Shown here one piece after another: positions 54,701 through 63,539 of a stretch of 64,000 nucleotides of DNA. This DNA is from Winogradskyella aurantia. Lineage in GTDB: Bacteria > Bacteroidota > Bacteroidia > Flavobacteriales > Flavobacteriaceae. The position numbers and the translations under genes are program-made. The stretch spans positions 434,001 through 498,000 of the forward strand of contig NZ_NGJN01000001.1 in the NCBI RefSeq assembly GCF_002266855.1, read 5' to 3'. Position 1 is the first letter of the stretch; the number at the start of each line of letters is the position of its first letter. Below the pieces are notes generated by a model. It was given only the letters and a program-made list of their open reading frames with translations, was not told the DNA's origin and searched no databases.

Positions 54701-56251
54701 ATGCTTTTAAAACGTTTTTTCTTCGGGTTGTTTTGTTTATTTTTAGTTACAGTCAGTGCCCAAATCAATGACCGCGACCTAGACCAATTGGTAACACAGA
54801 CCCTTAAAACATTTGAAGTTCCTGGAATTTCAGTTGGTATTTTAAAAGATGGGGAAGTGGTTTACGCCAAAGGGCATGGGGTACGGTCCATGATTACAAA
54901 TAAGGCAATGGACACCAAGACTCTTGTTGGTGTGGCGTCTAACAGTAAGGGCTTTACCTGTTTTGCTTTGGCTATGATGGTTGATGCTGGGAAATTAAAT
55001 TGGGATGATAAGGTTAGGCAGTATATTCCAGAATTTCAATTGCACGACCCCTGGGTCACCGAGGCTTTTACTATCCGTGATTTGGTTACCCATCGCAGTG
55101 GTTTACCTCTTGGTGCAGGAGACTTGATGTTTTTCCCTGAAGGCAGTGACTTTACGGTTCAAGATATTATTTCTAATCTCAAGTATTTAGAACCTGAAAG
55201 TTCCTTCAGAAGCACCTATAGATACAATAACAATTTCTTTATTACAGCTGGTGAAGTTCTCAGGAGGATTAGCGGGCTATCTTGGGAAGAATTTATAGAA
55301 ACCAGAATCATGAAACCTGTGGGGATGCTAAATAGCAAGGCATCATATAATCGGTTTAAGGACAAATCGAACATCATTGATGCCCATACCAGAACAGAAG
55401 GCAAGATTACTAAGATTCCACATGATTGGAGTGAAACTGCCAATGCAGCTGGGGGCATTGTCAGCAATGTACCGGATATGCTAACTTGGGCTAAATTTTT
55501 AATGAATGATGCAGTTACGGCAACTGGAGAACGCCTCCTAAGTGAAGCTCAGTTTCGTGAGCTTTGGCAATTACAAACACCACGGAAAGTTAGAGCCAAT
55601 GATTATTACGATTCTAATTTTAGAGGCTATGCTTTAGGCTGGAATGTCAGCGATGTTAAAGGTGGTTATAAACAAGTAGATCATACAGGTGGTTTACTTG
55701 GAACCGTAACTCAATTCACTATGATACCCGATTTGAATTTGGCCATCGTGGTATTGACCAACCAAATGAATGGTTTGGCCTTTAACACCATTACCAATAC
55801 CATTAAAGATGCCTATTTAGGTTACGAGAACAGGAATTGGCTTGAGCGCTTTGGCAAGCGGAATGCCGCATACCTCAGTTATAATGACAGTATCAAAACC
55901 GCTGTTTATGCCAAGGTAGCGCAAATGAAAGACAGCCCTTTGTTACCTAAACCCGAGCAATTTGTGGGGACCTATAATGACAATTGGTTTGGCAATATTA
56001 TCATATCGCAAAAGGGCTCTACCTATTCCATAAGGAGTGTGCGATCACCGCGACTATTTGGCGTATTATTGCCCTACAATGCTACGACATTCGTTGCTAA
56101 ATGGAATGACCGAAGTTACGATGCTGATGTGTTTGTGCAATTTACCTTTAATGAAAAAGGAGAAGCGGTTTCGGCATCGATGAAACACATTGCGCCAATT
56201 ACCGATTTTAGTTTTGATTTTCACGACTTGGAACTTAAGCGAATTAAATAA
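54701..56251 (+). CDS. class C beta-lactamase-like serine hydrolase
   Basis: A 516-residue secreted enzyme. Signal peptide about 1-20 (SAQ end). The beta-lactamase class C/DD-peptidase fold has Ser80 in SNSK (SxxK), Tyr175-Asn-Asn (YxN) and HTGG for the KTG box. The last 120 residues form a C-terminal domain (FVGTYNDNWFG) of the DUF3471 kind. Substrate is unknown; peptidoglycan, D-peptides or esters are all possible, and true beta-lactamase activity is not implied. Its stop overlaps the brnQ start by one base, so the two are coupled. Confidence 0.88.
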   Translation: MLLKRFFFGLFCLFLVTVSAQINDRDLDQLVTQTLKTFEVPGISVGILKDGEVVYAKGHGVRSMITNKAMDTKTLVGVASNSKGFTCFALAMMVDAGKLNWDDKVRQYIPEFQLHDPWVTEAFTIRDLVTHRSGLPLGAGDLMFFPEGSDFTVQDIISNLKYLEPESSFRSTYRYNNNFFITAGEVLRRISGLSWEEFIETRIMKPVGMLNSKASYNRFKDKSNIIDAHTRTEGKITKIPHDWSETANAAGGIVSNVPDMLTWAKFLMNDAVTATGERLLSEAQFRELWQLQTPRKVRANDYYDSNFRGYALGWNVSDVKGGYKQVDHTGGLLGTVTQFTMIPDLNLAIVVLTNQMNGLAFNTITNTIKDAYLGYENRNWLERFGKRNAAYLSYNDSIKTAVYAKVAQMKDSPLLPKPEQFVGTYNDNWFGNIIISQKGSTYSIRSVRSPRLFGVLLPYNATTFVAKWNDRSYDADVFVQFTFNEKGEAVSASMKHIAPITDFSFDFHDLELKRIK

Positions 56252-57531
56252 TGAAGCATACCAAACGTATCCTTGTTTTTGGTTTTGCCTTGTTCGCAGG
56301 GTTTTTTGGGGCCGGTAATCTTATTCTACCACCACAAATAGGATTTAAATCTGGTTCAGATTGGTGGTTGGTGGCCTTAGGGTTCTTGCTTACCACGACG
56401 GTTATTCCTTTAATGTCCTTGTTTGGCCATGCCAAATTACAAGGAACCATACTTGATTTTGGAAAGAAGGTCTCACCCAAGTTTAGTTTGGCCTATTGTA
56501 TCATCATGTTTCTCATTGTCGTGGCGTTTCCCTTACCGAGAACCGCTGCAGTGACACATGAAATGGCTATTGCACCTGTATGGGGAACCTCACCGCTTTG
56601 GACCAGCTGTATTTATTTTTTACTTGTTTTTCTGTTTGCGGCCAATCGCTCCAAAGCCTTGAATCTTATAGGTAAGTATCTAACCCCTATCATTGTGGTA
56701 ATGGTATTGCTTATCATTACTATTGGTTTAACATCCTCAGCAGAGTTGATGGTGCCTTCACAATTATCATCGCCATTTGTGGATGGCCTCTTGGAAGGTT
56801 ACCAAACCTATGATGCCATTGCTGGCTTAGTGATGGGTGGGGTTATCATTATCTCCTTAAATGCCCAAGGTTTTGAATCTTACACTGAGAAAAGACGTAT
56901 AATCGCCCAATCGGGTGGCATAGCGATGCTGGGCCTCTTTATAATCTATGTGGGTCTCATTGCACTGGGGGCTTTTTACAATGGACAATTTCCCGCAGAT
57001 ATTACTCGAACGGAGTTATTGTTAGGCTTATCTACTTCTGCCTTAGGAAGCATAGGAGCCTCATTCATTGGAGTTCTTATAGCATTGGCCTGTTTCACAA
57101 CTGCAGTGGCTGTTGTGGTTTCTGTGGGTGATTTTTTCAAGGTCTTTTTTAAGAACAATGAACGAATCTATCAGGTTACCATAATGATATGCTGTGTTAT
57201 TGGGGTTTTGGTTGGGAGTAATGAGGTTGGATTTATTATTGACGTGGCCTTGCCATCGCTTATGTTTATTTATCCGATTTCTATAGCCTTAATCATATTG
57301 AATATCTTGCCGGAAGCTTGGTCATCCACTGTCATTTTTAGGGGTGTTATTATAACAGTATTTGTTTTTAGCATACCTGACTTTCTGAGTTTTATGGTGC
57401 CTGAAGAGCTATTGGGGCCCCTTAAGGAATCCATTCCCTGGTCTTCCTATAATTTAGGTTGGGTACTACCTGCCATCATCGTCTTTTTTGCCATTAAGGC
57501 TTATCAGGATTTACGATTGAGACATCACTAG
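56251..57531 (+). CDS. brnQ: branched-chain amino acid carrier
   Basis: A 426-residue inner-membrane transporter of the LIVCS family that takes up Leu, Ile and Val with Na+ or H+. It starts with the signature FAGFFGAGNLILPPQIG (residues 12-28) and has about twelve hydrophobic segments. The start overlaps the stop of the serine hydrolase (TAATG). Coupling with a secreted hydrolase may mean peptide-derived amino acids are taken up, although that is inference. No terminator was recognised; the 57532-57633 spacer has only a small TTCG-loop hairpin. Confidence 0.94.
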   Translation: MKHTKRILVFGFALFAGFFGAGNLILPPQIGFKSGSDWWLVALGFLLTTTVIPLMSLFGHAKLQGTILDFGKKVSPKFSLAYCIIMFLIVVAFPLPRTAAVTHEMAIAPVWGTSPLWTSCIYFLLVFLFAANRSKALNLIGKYLTPIIVVMVLLIITIGLTSSAELMVPSQLSSPFVDGLLEGYQTYDAIAGLVMGGVIIISLNAQGFESYTEKRRIIAQSGGIAMLGLFIIYVGLIALGAFYNGQFPADITRTELLLGLSTSALGSIGASFIGVLIALACFTTAVAVVVSVGDFFKVFFKNNERIYQVTIMICCVIGVLVGSNEVGFIIDVALPSLMFIYPISIALIILNILPEAWSSTVIFRGVIITVFVFSIPDFLSFMVPEELLGPLKESIPWSSYNLGWVLPAIIVFFAIKAYQDLRLRHH

Positions 57532-57633
57532 CCCAAAGGTCTTAGCCAATACTTCGGTATTAAAAGTAGCCGATGGCTTAGGGTGTGGTTTTTGGTGCTT
57601 GAGGTTTTTGGCGTAAAACCAAAATCCAAAATG

Positions 57634-58287
57634 TCAACTGAGGTTTAAATTTTTAATGGCTGAAAAGGCCTGGTCAACCAAATGATTTTCCACAAGAACC
57701 GTAAATTCATTGGTGGTTGAAATCACCTCGTATAGTGCAATCCCTTCCCAAGCAAAACGCTTAAATATCTGATAATACAAGCCAGAAATTTTGGAATTGT
57801 TTACTGGGAGACGAATACTAATGGCCGATAGGTTATCCTGATAGCCAATCTGGTTTTCAGTTTTAAAACCCTCCAAGACCTTCGGCTCTTCAGATTTTGA
57901 GACCACAATATTACTTTCGTAGATACCCCGGGAAAAGCCATAAAAGGCTTTCGGATTAAAATGCTCTAACACCTTTGCATGGCTCTCAATAAGGGTGTCT
58001 GAATTCTGAAAGGTATAATCCACTAGATTAGACCGTACAGTGATATCGCCTAATTCCTTAAGGATTGCCTGGAGCTGCCTCGATTTCCTCAAGTGCGCTG
58101 GAGGGCTGTATCGACGTAGTGCCATCATAATGGCTCCTGTTTTCACAGGTTTTCGTAACATTTGGCTTATAGGTTCCTGTAACTCTTCCGATAAGGCCGA
58201 GAAGTTGATAATATTGCGGAATAGAGCTTCTTCCAAAAAAGGTTGCGTAATTAAGAGCTCTTCCACGCAGCTAGCTATGGTCTTCAT
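57634..58287 (-). CDS. uncharacterised protein with ACT-like C-terminus, divergent from aspartokinase
   Basis: A 217-residue cytoplasmic protein that I do not recognise by name. The first 70 residues are helical (ISQMLRKPVKTGAIMMALRR) and could include a winged helix. The C-terminal 70 residues (GLYYQIFKRFAWEGIALYEV followed by EFTVLVENHLVDQAFSAI) have the beta-alpha-beta pattern of an ACT domain, which binds amino acids. It is transcribed away from an aspartokinase with about 100 bases between. It may be an amino-acid-responsive regulator, which is inference. Confidence 0.68.
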   Translation of the reverse strand: MKTIASCVEELLITQPFLEEALFRNIINFSALSEELQEPISQMLRKPVKTGAIMMALRRYSPPAHLRKSRQLQAILKELGDITVRSNLVDYTFQNSDTLIESHAKVLEHFNPKAFYGFSRGIYESNIVVSKSEEPKVLEGFKTENQIGYQDNLSAISIRLPVNNSKISGLYYQIFKRFAWEGIALYEVISTTNEFTVLVENHLVDQAFSAIKNLNLS

Positions 58288-58360
58288 GTTATATAATTAA
58301 CAAACTGTGTAAATATAAACTAATTTTTACAGTTATTTCCAAAGCACAATAGCCGTAGTC

Positions 58361-58368
58361 TACTTTTG
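58361..58368 (+). promoter_or_regulatory. promoter -7 box of the aspartokinase gene
   Basis: TACTTTTG matches TAnnTTTG and lies 20 bases before the ATG. On the other strand, TATATTTA about 30 bases upstream of the divergent gene is one mismatch from the same consensus. Confidence 0.45.
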
Positions 58369-58388
58369 AACATTAAAACTAGAATGCT

Positions 58389-59732
58389 ATGCATGTTTAT
58401 AAATTTGGTGGGACCTCTGTAGGCTCTGTGGTGAACATGAGCCACGTGAAGGATATTATAAATGATACCCAAAAAAAAGTGGTGGTCTTATCGGCCATGT
58501 CTGGAACAACCAATGCACTGATTGCGATTTCAAAAGCCATTGAATACAAGGATTTAGATACCGCACGCGCTGCTATACACAGTTTAAATGAAACCTACAA
58601 TAGCACGGTGTACGATTTAATTCAGGATCGTCCCTTACAACAGGAGGTAAGTAACTATGTCAATGGGGTTTTCAAAAATCTTATAGATGCCACAAAACGC
58701 AGGTACAGTCAGCAGCTTCACGATAGTATAGTAGCTAACGGAGAATTGCTATCTACCTTTATGTTCAGTCGTTATTTACAGCAAGAAGGTATCAATGCCG
58801 TGTTATTACCGGCCTTGGATTTTATGCGAATTGATGTCAATAAAGAACCTGATCAGTTTTATATTAAACAGAATCTATACCGTTCAATCGAGGCGCACCC
58901 CCAAGCAGATGTCTATATTACTCAAGGGTTCATTTGTTTAGATGCTGAAGGAAAAATTACAAACTTAGAGCGCGGTGGGTCAGATTATACTGCAGCTATT
59001 ATTGGCGCGAGCTTAGAGGTTGATGAAGTACAGATTTGGACCGATATAGACGGTTTTCATAATAACGACCCCCGTTATGTTACCAATACCAAGGCCATAG
59101 CGCAGCTCTCTTATGATGAAGCTGCTGAATTGGCTTATTTTGGTGCTAAAATCCTACATCCACATACAGTAATGCCAGTGCGTGAGTCAGATATTCCCTT
59201 GCGTTTAAAAAATACTTTGGCGCCTAAGGCTCATGGTACCCTTATTACCAATCAAACTCATGGTGAGGGCATTAAGGCCATCGCTGCCAAGGATGGTATA
59301 ACAGCCATAAAGATAAAATCGGTACGCATGCTTTTAGCCCATGGGTTTTTAAAGAAGGTGTTTGAGGTATTTGAAACCTATGAAACACCTATTGATATGA
59401 TAACCACTTCGGAGATTGCTGTGTCTTTAACCATTGACAACGCCAAGCATTTAAATGCCATTGTTGAGGAGCTACAGAAATTTGCCACCGTAGAGGTTGA
59501 TGACTATATGAGCATTGTCTGCTTGGTAGGACATAACATCATCTACCATCCGGATACACCAGAACTCTTTCAAATACTTCAGGATGTGAGTGTGCGTATG
59601 ATTGCCTATGGCGGAAGTAATAATAATATTTCGGTATTAGTGAATACCAGTGATAAATTGGAAACTTTGCAAAAACTGCAGCGCTATGTTTTTGAAGAGC
59701 GTCCGCAATTTGAGTTGCCAAATTTAAACTAG
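58389..59732 (+). CDS. aspartate kinase
   Basis: Phosphorylates aspartate in the first step toward Lys, Met and Thr. The 447-residue monofunctional protein starts with VYKFGGTSVGS (3-13), has LVSAMSG-like VVVLSAMSGTTN, GGSDYTAAIIG and WTDIDGFHNNDPR in the kinase domain, and two C-terminal ACT domains (about 300-440) for feedback control. No homoserine dehydrogenase is fused. The gene is alone and divergent from the ACT-like protein at 57634-58287. Confidence 0.94.
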   Translation: MHVYKFGGTSVGSVVNMSHVKDIINDTQKKVVVLSAMSGTTNALIAISKAIEYKDLDTARAAIHSLNETYNSTVYDLIQDRPLQQEVSNYVNGVFKNLIDATKRRYSQQLHDSIVANGELLSTFMFSRYLQQEGINAVLLPALDFMRIDVNKEPDQFYIKQNLYRSIEAHPQADVYITQGFICLDAEGKITNLERGGSDYTAAIIGASLEVDEVQIWTDIDGFHNNDPRYVTNTKAIAQLSYDEAAELAYFGAKILHPHTVMPVRESDIPLRLKNTLAPKAHGTLITNQTHGEGIKAIAAKDGITAIKIKSVRMLLAHGFLKKVFEVFETYETPIDMITTSEIAVSLTIDNAKHLNAIVEELQKFATVEVDDYMSIVCLVGHNIIYHPDTPELFQILQDVSVRMIAYGGSNNNISVLVNTSDKLETLQKLQRYVFEERPQFELPNLN

Positions 59733-59781
59733 GGTTTAGATTGTAATGATGAACTCCATCTAGTATCTTATCACCTTAGGA

Positions 59782-60249
59782 TCAAAGTCCGTAAGGCTTA
59801 AACTGCAGCTGTCGGTTATCCTTAGCGGCTTTTTTATCTAAAGAGGTACCAACGGCAATACCAATCACCATACCTATGGGAAGACCAATACCCAATAAGC
59901 CCATGTTGCCCTGCGACGTCCCTAAAGCTACACCTAACGGAATACCAAAGGCCGACATTCCTAAAACCATCCACAGCCTTTGGTAGTATCCTTTAGGCAC
60001 TATCTTTAGGCTTTTTTCAAGGTGATTGAGAATGCATTGTTGCGTGTTGAAGACCTGTTTATATAATTTAGGGTCCTTAGTATTGGAAGCGTTAAGCTGG
60101 TCAATCTCGGAATTGATAACGGTAACCATAGTATCGGGGAGAACCCTGCTTTGTAACTCAGCCAACAGGCTTTGCAGTTTGACTAGTTGTGTCGTAAATT
60201 TAGGATTGGGATTATCCTGTGGCTTATGTGTTATGGCTTGAAGGTTCAT
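59782..60249 (-). CDS. small membrane protein of unknown function
   Basis: A 155-residue protein with a cytoplasmic N-terminal half of helices (residues 1-85) and two closely spaced, glycine-rich membrane segments (about 90-135) separated by SQGNMG. The last 20 residues are basic. The GxxxG-like pattern (LGIGLPIGMVIGIAVG) favours tight helix packing. No known family was recognised. Confidence 0.65.
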   Translation of the reverse strand: MNLQAITHKPQDNPNPKFTTQLVKLQSLLAELQSRVLPDTMVTVINSEIDQLNASNTKDPKLYKQVFNTQQCILNHLEKSLKIVPKGYYQRLWMVLGMSAFGIPLGVALGTSQGNMGLLGIGLPIGMVIGIAVGTSLDKKAAKDNRQLQFKPYGL

Positions 60250-60723
60250 CTGACCGATTGATTGAGTTCTAATTTAGTAGTCGCCAGTTCTACTATTTTG
60301 TTACAATGAATGTTACTGTCCTCAGGGATCACTTCCGCAACATAGGGTATAAATTTTTAGGGTCAAAGTACCAGACTGTACTTAGATAAACAAGGAGATG
60401 TCTTCGTCCTCAAGGTAGCTTTTGGGTTTGGCTTGTCGTGGTTTTTGGGTAGGTGTCACGGTATCATTTTGTGCGCGGTTACGCTGCTCTTGGAGCCGTC
60501 GTTTTCTAAATAGTTGTAGTGATTTCATAGCAAGTAATTTAATGTCTTTATAAAAGTACGAACCTCTGATGAGGTTTAGATGTAATAGATACAGTTAAAT
60601 CATTGAATATAAAGAGATTTAGCAATTATTTAACAGTTTAGACATATTGGGTTTATCTAAGATGGATTGTCAAAAGTAGGCGATATGATCCTCATTACTA
60701 AAGGCCGTTGAGGTGAGCAGATA
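60250..60723. other. 474-base intergenic region
   Basis: The region holds one possible 48-codon minus-strand gene (60382-60528). The rest, 60250-60381 and 60529-60723, is AT-rich and shows no recognised gene, tRNA, terminator or repeat. Confidence 0.6.
60382..60528 (-). CDS. possible 48-residue basic protein
   Basis: A short frame starting at ATG 60528. The product has a strongly basic first half (LFRKRRLQEQRNR), a Pro/Lys/Gln middle and an acidic end (SYLEDEDISLFI). The split charge and the balanced codon use suggest a real gene, but there is no clear ribosome-binding site or family match. Confidence 0.4.
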   Translation of the reverse strand: MKSLQLFRKRRLQEQRNRAQNDTVTPTQKPRQAKPKSYLEDEDISLFI

Positions 60724-61686
60724 TTATTCTGATTTGTATTCTTTTATTTTGTCCTCAGATAAATTTAAAAACCTTGCGGCATTATTAAAGAAAATATCTT
60801 CTTTTTGATTCATAGTCAGAAAGTCTGCTGTATTTACGGCATCCACGGCAATGTCAATAGTTTCAGGCCAAACCATTTGGTCGCTTCCAAACATAATTCG
60901 TTTTCCAAATCCAGAGTCCACCAAACCTTTTAGAAAGTTCTGGAATTCCACTTCCGGTAGAATCCAATCGATTGCTGCTATGTCTATATATAATTGCGGA
61001 TGAGCGTACATCATAGCTTTCATATCTTCTAAATACGGCCAACCACCATGCATAATGTAAACTTTCATTTTTGGATGACTAACAAGAACTTCTTCAAGTT
61101 GCTTTGGATTGGCATTTTTCACTCTTACCTTATCCATGCCCATATAATATATTCCACCTGGCGGTCCACCAGGCATAATGTGAAATCCTACAGGTAAGTT
61201 TAATTCCTCGGCAAGGTCAAAATAGGGTTTTTGACTTTCATGGTCTGCTGTAATACCTCCATAAAAAGGGTTAAGTTCTCCAATAGCAGAAAGTTTTCCG
61301 TTTTTTGCCATTTTTCTTAAACTATCCAAAGGCATGTTTCTACCACTAATTAGAATTTTATCAGATTCACCCTCGTCCCATAGTTCTCCATCAGAGGTTA
61401 GAGCAAGTACAATGTTGTGTTCTGAAAATTTTTTAAAAGTTTCAGTTTTTTGTTCTTCGGGTGTTTTTACACCTTTATATGTCTCATTTTTTAGTGGATT
61501 CGGATGATTCATTCCAAACATCATTCCGCCTGTTTGCCCATTGTATGCATGAATGTGCATATCTATAATAGGTCCACTATAAACCTCGTTTTTGAAATCC
61601 GATTGCTCTGTTGTTTTTTGACTTTCTTTTTTACAACTTAAATTAACAATAAGAAGTAAAATCAAAATCGATAATCTTGTTTTCAT
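60724..61686 (-). CDS. amidohydrolase-family lipoprotein
   Basis: A 320-residue lipoprotein (lipobox NLSC, Cys18) with a TIM-barrel metal hydrolase domain of the amidohydrolase 2 kind. Metal or catalytic residues lie in IIDMHIHAYNG (the HxH pair), VGFHIMPGGPPGG, YIMHGGWPY and the C-terminal IMFGSDQMVWP (the conserved Asp). Expected to face the periplasm or outside. Substrate unknown; lactones or decarboxylation of aromatic acids are known for relatives. It is a single gene. Confidence 0.82.
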   Translation of the reverse strand: MKTRLSILILLLIVNLSCKKESQKTTEQSDFKNEVYSGPIIDMHIHAYNGQTGGMMFGMNHPNPLKNETYKGVKTPEEQKTETFKKFSEHNIVLALTSDGELWDEGESDKILISGRNMPLDSLRKMAKNGKLSAIGELNPFYGGITADHESQKPYFDLAEELNLPVGFHIMPGGPPGGIYYMGMDKVRVKNANPKQLEEVLVSHPKMKVYIMHGGWPYLEDMKAMMYAHPQLYIDIAAIDWILPEVEFQNFLKGLVDSGFGKRIMFGSDQMVWPETIDIAVDAVNTADFLTMNQKEDIFFNNAARFLNLSEDKIKEYKSE

Positions 61687-61821
61687 ATGGTTAGTTTTTA
61701 TTGCTCGTAATCCATTATAACAGAAGTTTATTTTTATTCAGGTACGGAACTCTTCGCTTATAATATCCATTCGTTTTTTATTTCTATCGATGTCTTGTTG
61801 CTCAAAAGTCAACTTAAAGAT

Positions 61822-61852
61822 AAAAAAAGCCCTTCGGTTTACAAGGGCTTTT
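61822..61852 (-). terminator. intrinsic terminator after the DUF2188 gene
   Basis: AAAGCCCTT (61826-61834) and AAGGGCTTT (61843-61851) form a 9-bp stem with an 8-base loop. It carries a T-run on the minus strand and lies just past the DUF2188 stop. Confidence 0.88.
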
Positions 61853-61864
61853 GAGCTACTAGCA

Positions 61865-62164
61865 TTATTCTTCGCTATAACTTATCCTATCGCGAATTCC
61901 ACCACTAGCACGGTGAATGATGACATCGGCCTTTTTGCGTTTGGCGATGGTCTTGGCCTTTCGAATAGCCGTGGTTTGTTTACGATGCTTGGAGGTGATA
62001 CGTTGGTTCCCTTCACGGCGCACCGCCCAGCCGTCCTCATAGGGTACTACATGCTGGTGCCAGGTCCTGGCCGTTGTGTTGCTATGGCCTAGGGCCTTCA
62101 GAACAGCTTCAATAAGGTTTTGAATGGCCTTAACCCAAGATGCTGTTGAGTTGTATTTAGCCAT
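61865..62164 (-). CDS. DUF2188 domain protein
   Basis: A 99-residue very basic protein with the DUF2188 core WHQHVVPYEDGWAVRREGN and the tail KADVIIHRASGGIRDR. It has no membrane segment. Function unknown. The first 30 residues, before the core, include an extra helix (KAIQNLIEAVLKALGHSN). It overlaps the aminopeptidase stop by 8 bases, so the two are translated together. It ends in a strong terminator. Confidence 0.82.
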   Translation of the reverse strand: MAKYNSTASWVKAIQNLIEAVLKALGHSNTTARTWHQHVVPYEDGWAVRREGNQRITSKHRKQTTAIRKAKTIAKRKKADVIIHRASGGIRDRISYSEE

Positions 62165-63449
62165 GCATCAAGTCCTCAATCTCTTCGGCTTCAATAGGGA
62201 TATTCTGCATCAGGTTAAAGGGTTCTCCTGTTTCCTGAATCACCACATCATCTTCTAAACGGATTCCAAAACCTTCGTCTGGGATATAGATGCCGGGCTC
62301 TACCGTAAAGACCATATTGGCCTGCATGGGCTCGTGCAATAACCCGTAATCGTGGGTATCCAACCCAATATGGTGACTGGTGCCGTGCATAAAGTATTTT
62401 TTATAAGCGGGCCAGTCGGGGTTTTCGTTCTGTACATCGGCCTTGTCTAATAGCCCTAAACCTAAAAGTTCTGATGTCATGAGCTTGCCGACCTCCACAT
62501 GATATTCGGCCCAATCCGTCCCGGGGACCAGTAACTTGGTAGCGTCTTCCTTCACACGGTTTACCGCATTGTAAACCTCTTTTTGGCGCTTAGTGAATTT
62601 ACCGGACACCGGAATGGTGCGGCTCATATCACTGGAATAATTGGCGTATTCTGCCCCAGCATCAATCAAGATGAGATCACCGGCCTTACATTGCTGGTTG
62701 TTTTCTATATAATGCAGTACGTTGGCGTTGTTGCCGGAGGCAATAATAGGGGTGTAGGCAAAACCTTTAGAGCGGTTATTGAGAAACTCGTGCATAAACT
62801 CAGCTTCAATATTGTATTCCCAAACACCGGGCTTAACAAAGTTTAGCACACGGCGAAACGCCTTTTCGGTAATATCGCAAGCGGTTTGCATTAGATCTAA
62901 TTCTATAGCGTCTTTTATCGAGCGTAAGCGCTGCAAAATAGGATTGCTTTTGGCAACGCTATGGGCAGGGTATTTGTCCTTTAACCACTTAGCAAAGCGT
63001 GCTTCGCGGGTTTCGGTTTCCACAGCAGCTCTGTAATGTTCGTTTGTATTGATATAAACGGTGTCGCATTGGGTCATAAGTTCAAAAAACACCTTTTCAA
63101 AATCCTTGAGCCAGTAAACCGTTCTTATGCCAGAGGTTTCAAAAGCTTTTTCCTTGGTTAGTTTTTCACCTTCCCAAACTGCTATATGGTCGTTGGTCTC
63201 CTTAAGGAATAAAACCTCTCGATTTTTTTCCTTTGGGCAGTCCGGAAACAGCACTAAAATACTCTCTTCCTGGTCTACCCCACTCAAGTAAAAAATATCG
63301 CGATGCTGGGCAAAAGGTAGGGTACTGTCTGCGCCTGTAGGATAAATATCGTTAGAATTGAATACGGCCAAACTATTAGGCCTCATTTGTGCCATAAAGT
63401 TCTTGCGGTTTTTTATAAATAAGGTATTCGGGATAGGCTGGTATTTCAT
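62157..63449 (-). CDS. pepP: Xaa-Pro aminopeptidase
   Basis: Removes N-terminal residues next to proline. The 430-residue pita-bread metallopeptidase has five metal ligands in LILIDAGAEYANYSSDMSR, HGTSHHIGLDTHD, VFTVEPGIY and FGIRLEDDVVI. The N-terminal domain has LAVFNSNDIYPTGAD. ATG 63449 matches the usual start MKYQPIPNTLF; the longer frame to 63503 adds 18 residues without a match. It is coupled to the DUF2188 gene. Confidence 0.94.
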   Translation of the reverse strand: MKYQPIPNTLFIKNRKNFMAQMRPNSLAVFNSNDIYPTGADSTLPFAQHRDIFYLSGVDQEESILVLFPDCPKEKNREVLFLKETNDHIAVWEGEKLTKEKAFETSGIRTVYWLKDFEKVFFELMTQCDTVYINTNEHYRAAVETETREARFAKWLKDKYPAHSVAKSNPILQRLRSIKDAIELDLMQTACDITEKAFRRVLNFVKPGVWEYNIEAEFMHEFLNNRSKGFAYTPIIASGNNANVLHYIENNQQCKAGDLILIDAGAEYANYSSDMSRTIPVSGKFTKRQKEVYNAVNRVKEDATKLLVPGTDWAEYHVEVGKLMTSELLGLGLLDKADVQNENPDWPAYKKYFMHGTSHHIGLDTHDYGLLHEPMQANMVFTVEPGIYIPDEGFGIRLEDDVVIQETGEPFNLMQNIPIEAEEIEDLMHG

Positions 63450-63491
63450 TTTGAATGATTTTTTATCGTGGCCTAAAGGTAAAAATATTGA

Positions 63492-63523
63492 TTGTGATTT
63501 CATGGAAATATGAGTTATATTTG
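63492..63523 (+). promoter_or_regulatory. promoter of the gene at the right edge
   Basis: TTG (63492-63494), 21 bases, then TATATTTG (63516-63523). The ATG at 63540 is 17 bases downstream. Confidence 0.5.
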
Positions 63524-63539
63524 ATTATCAATTTATGCC

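Noticed and set aside
54701..56251. Antibiotic-resistance beta-lactamase
   Set aside because: The SxxK/YxN fold is shared by many esterases and peptidases, and the extra C-terminal domain is not typical of resistance enzymes.
57532..57633. Terminator after brnQ
   Set aside because: Only a 5-bp hairpin with a TTCG loop is present, with no T-run.
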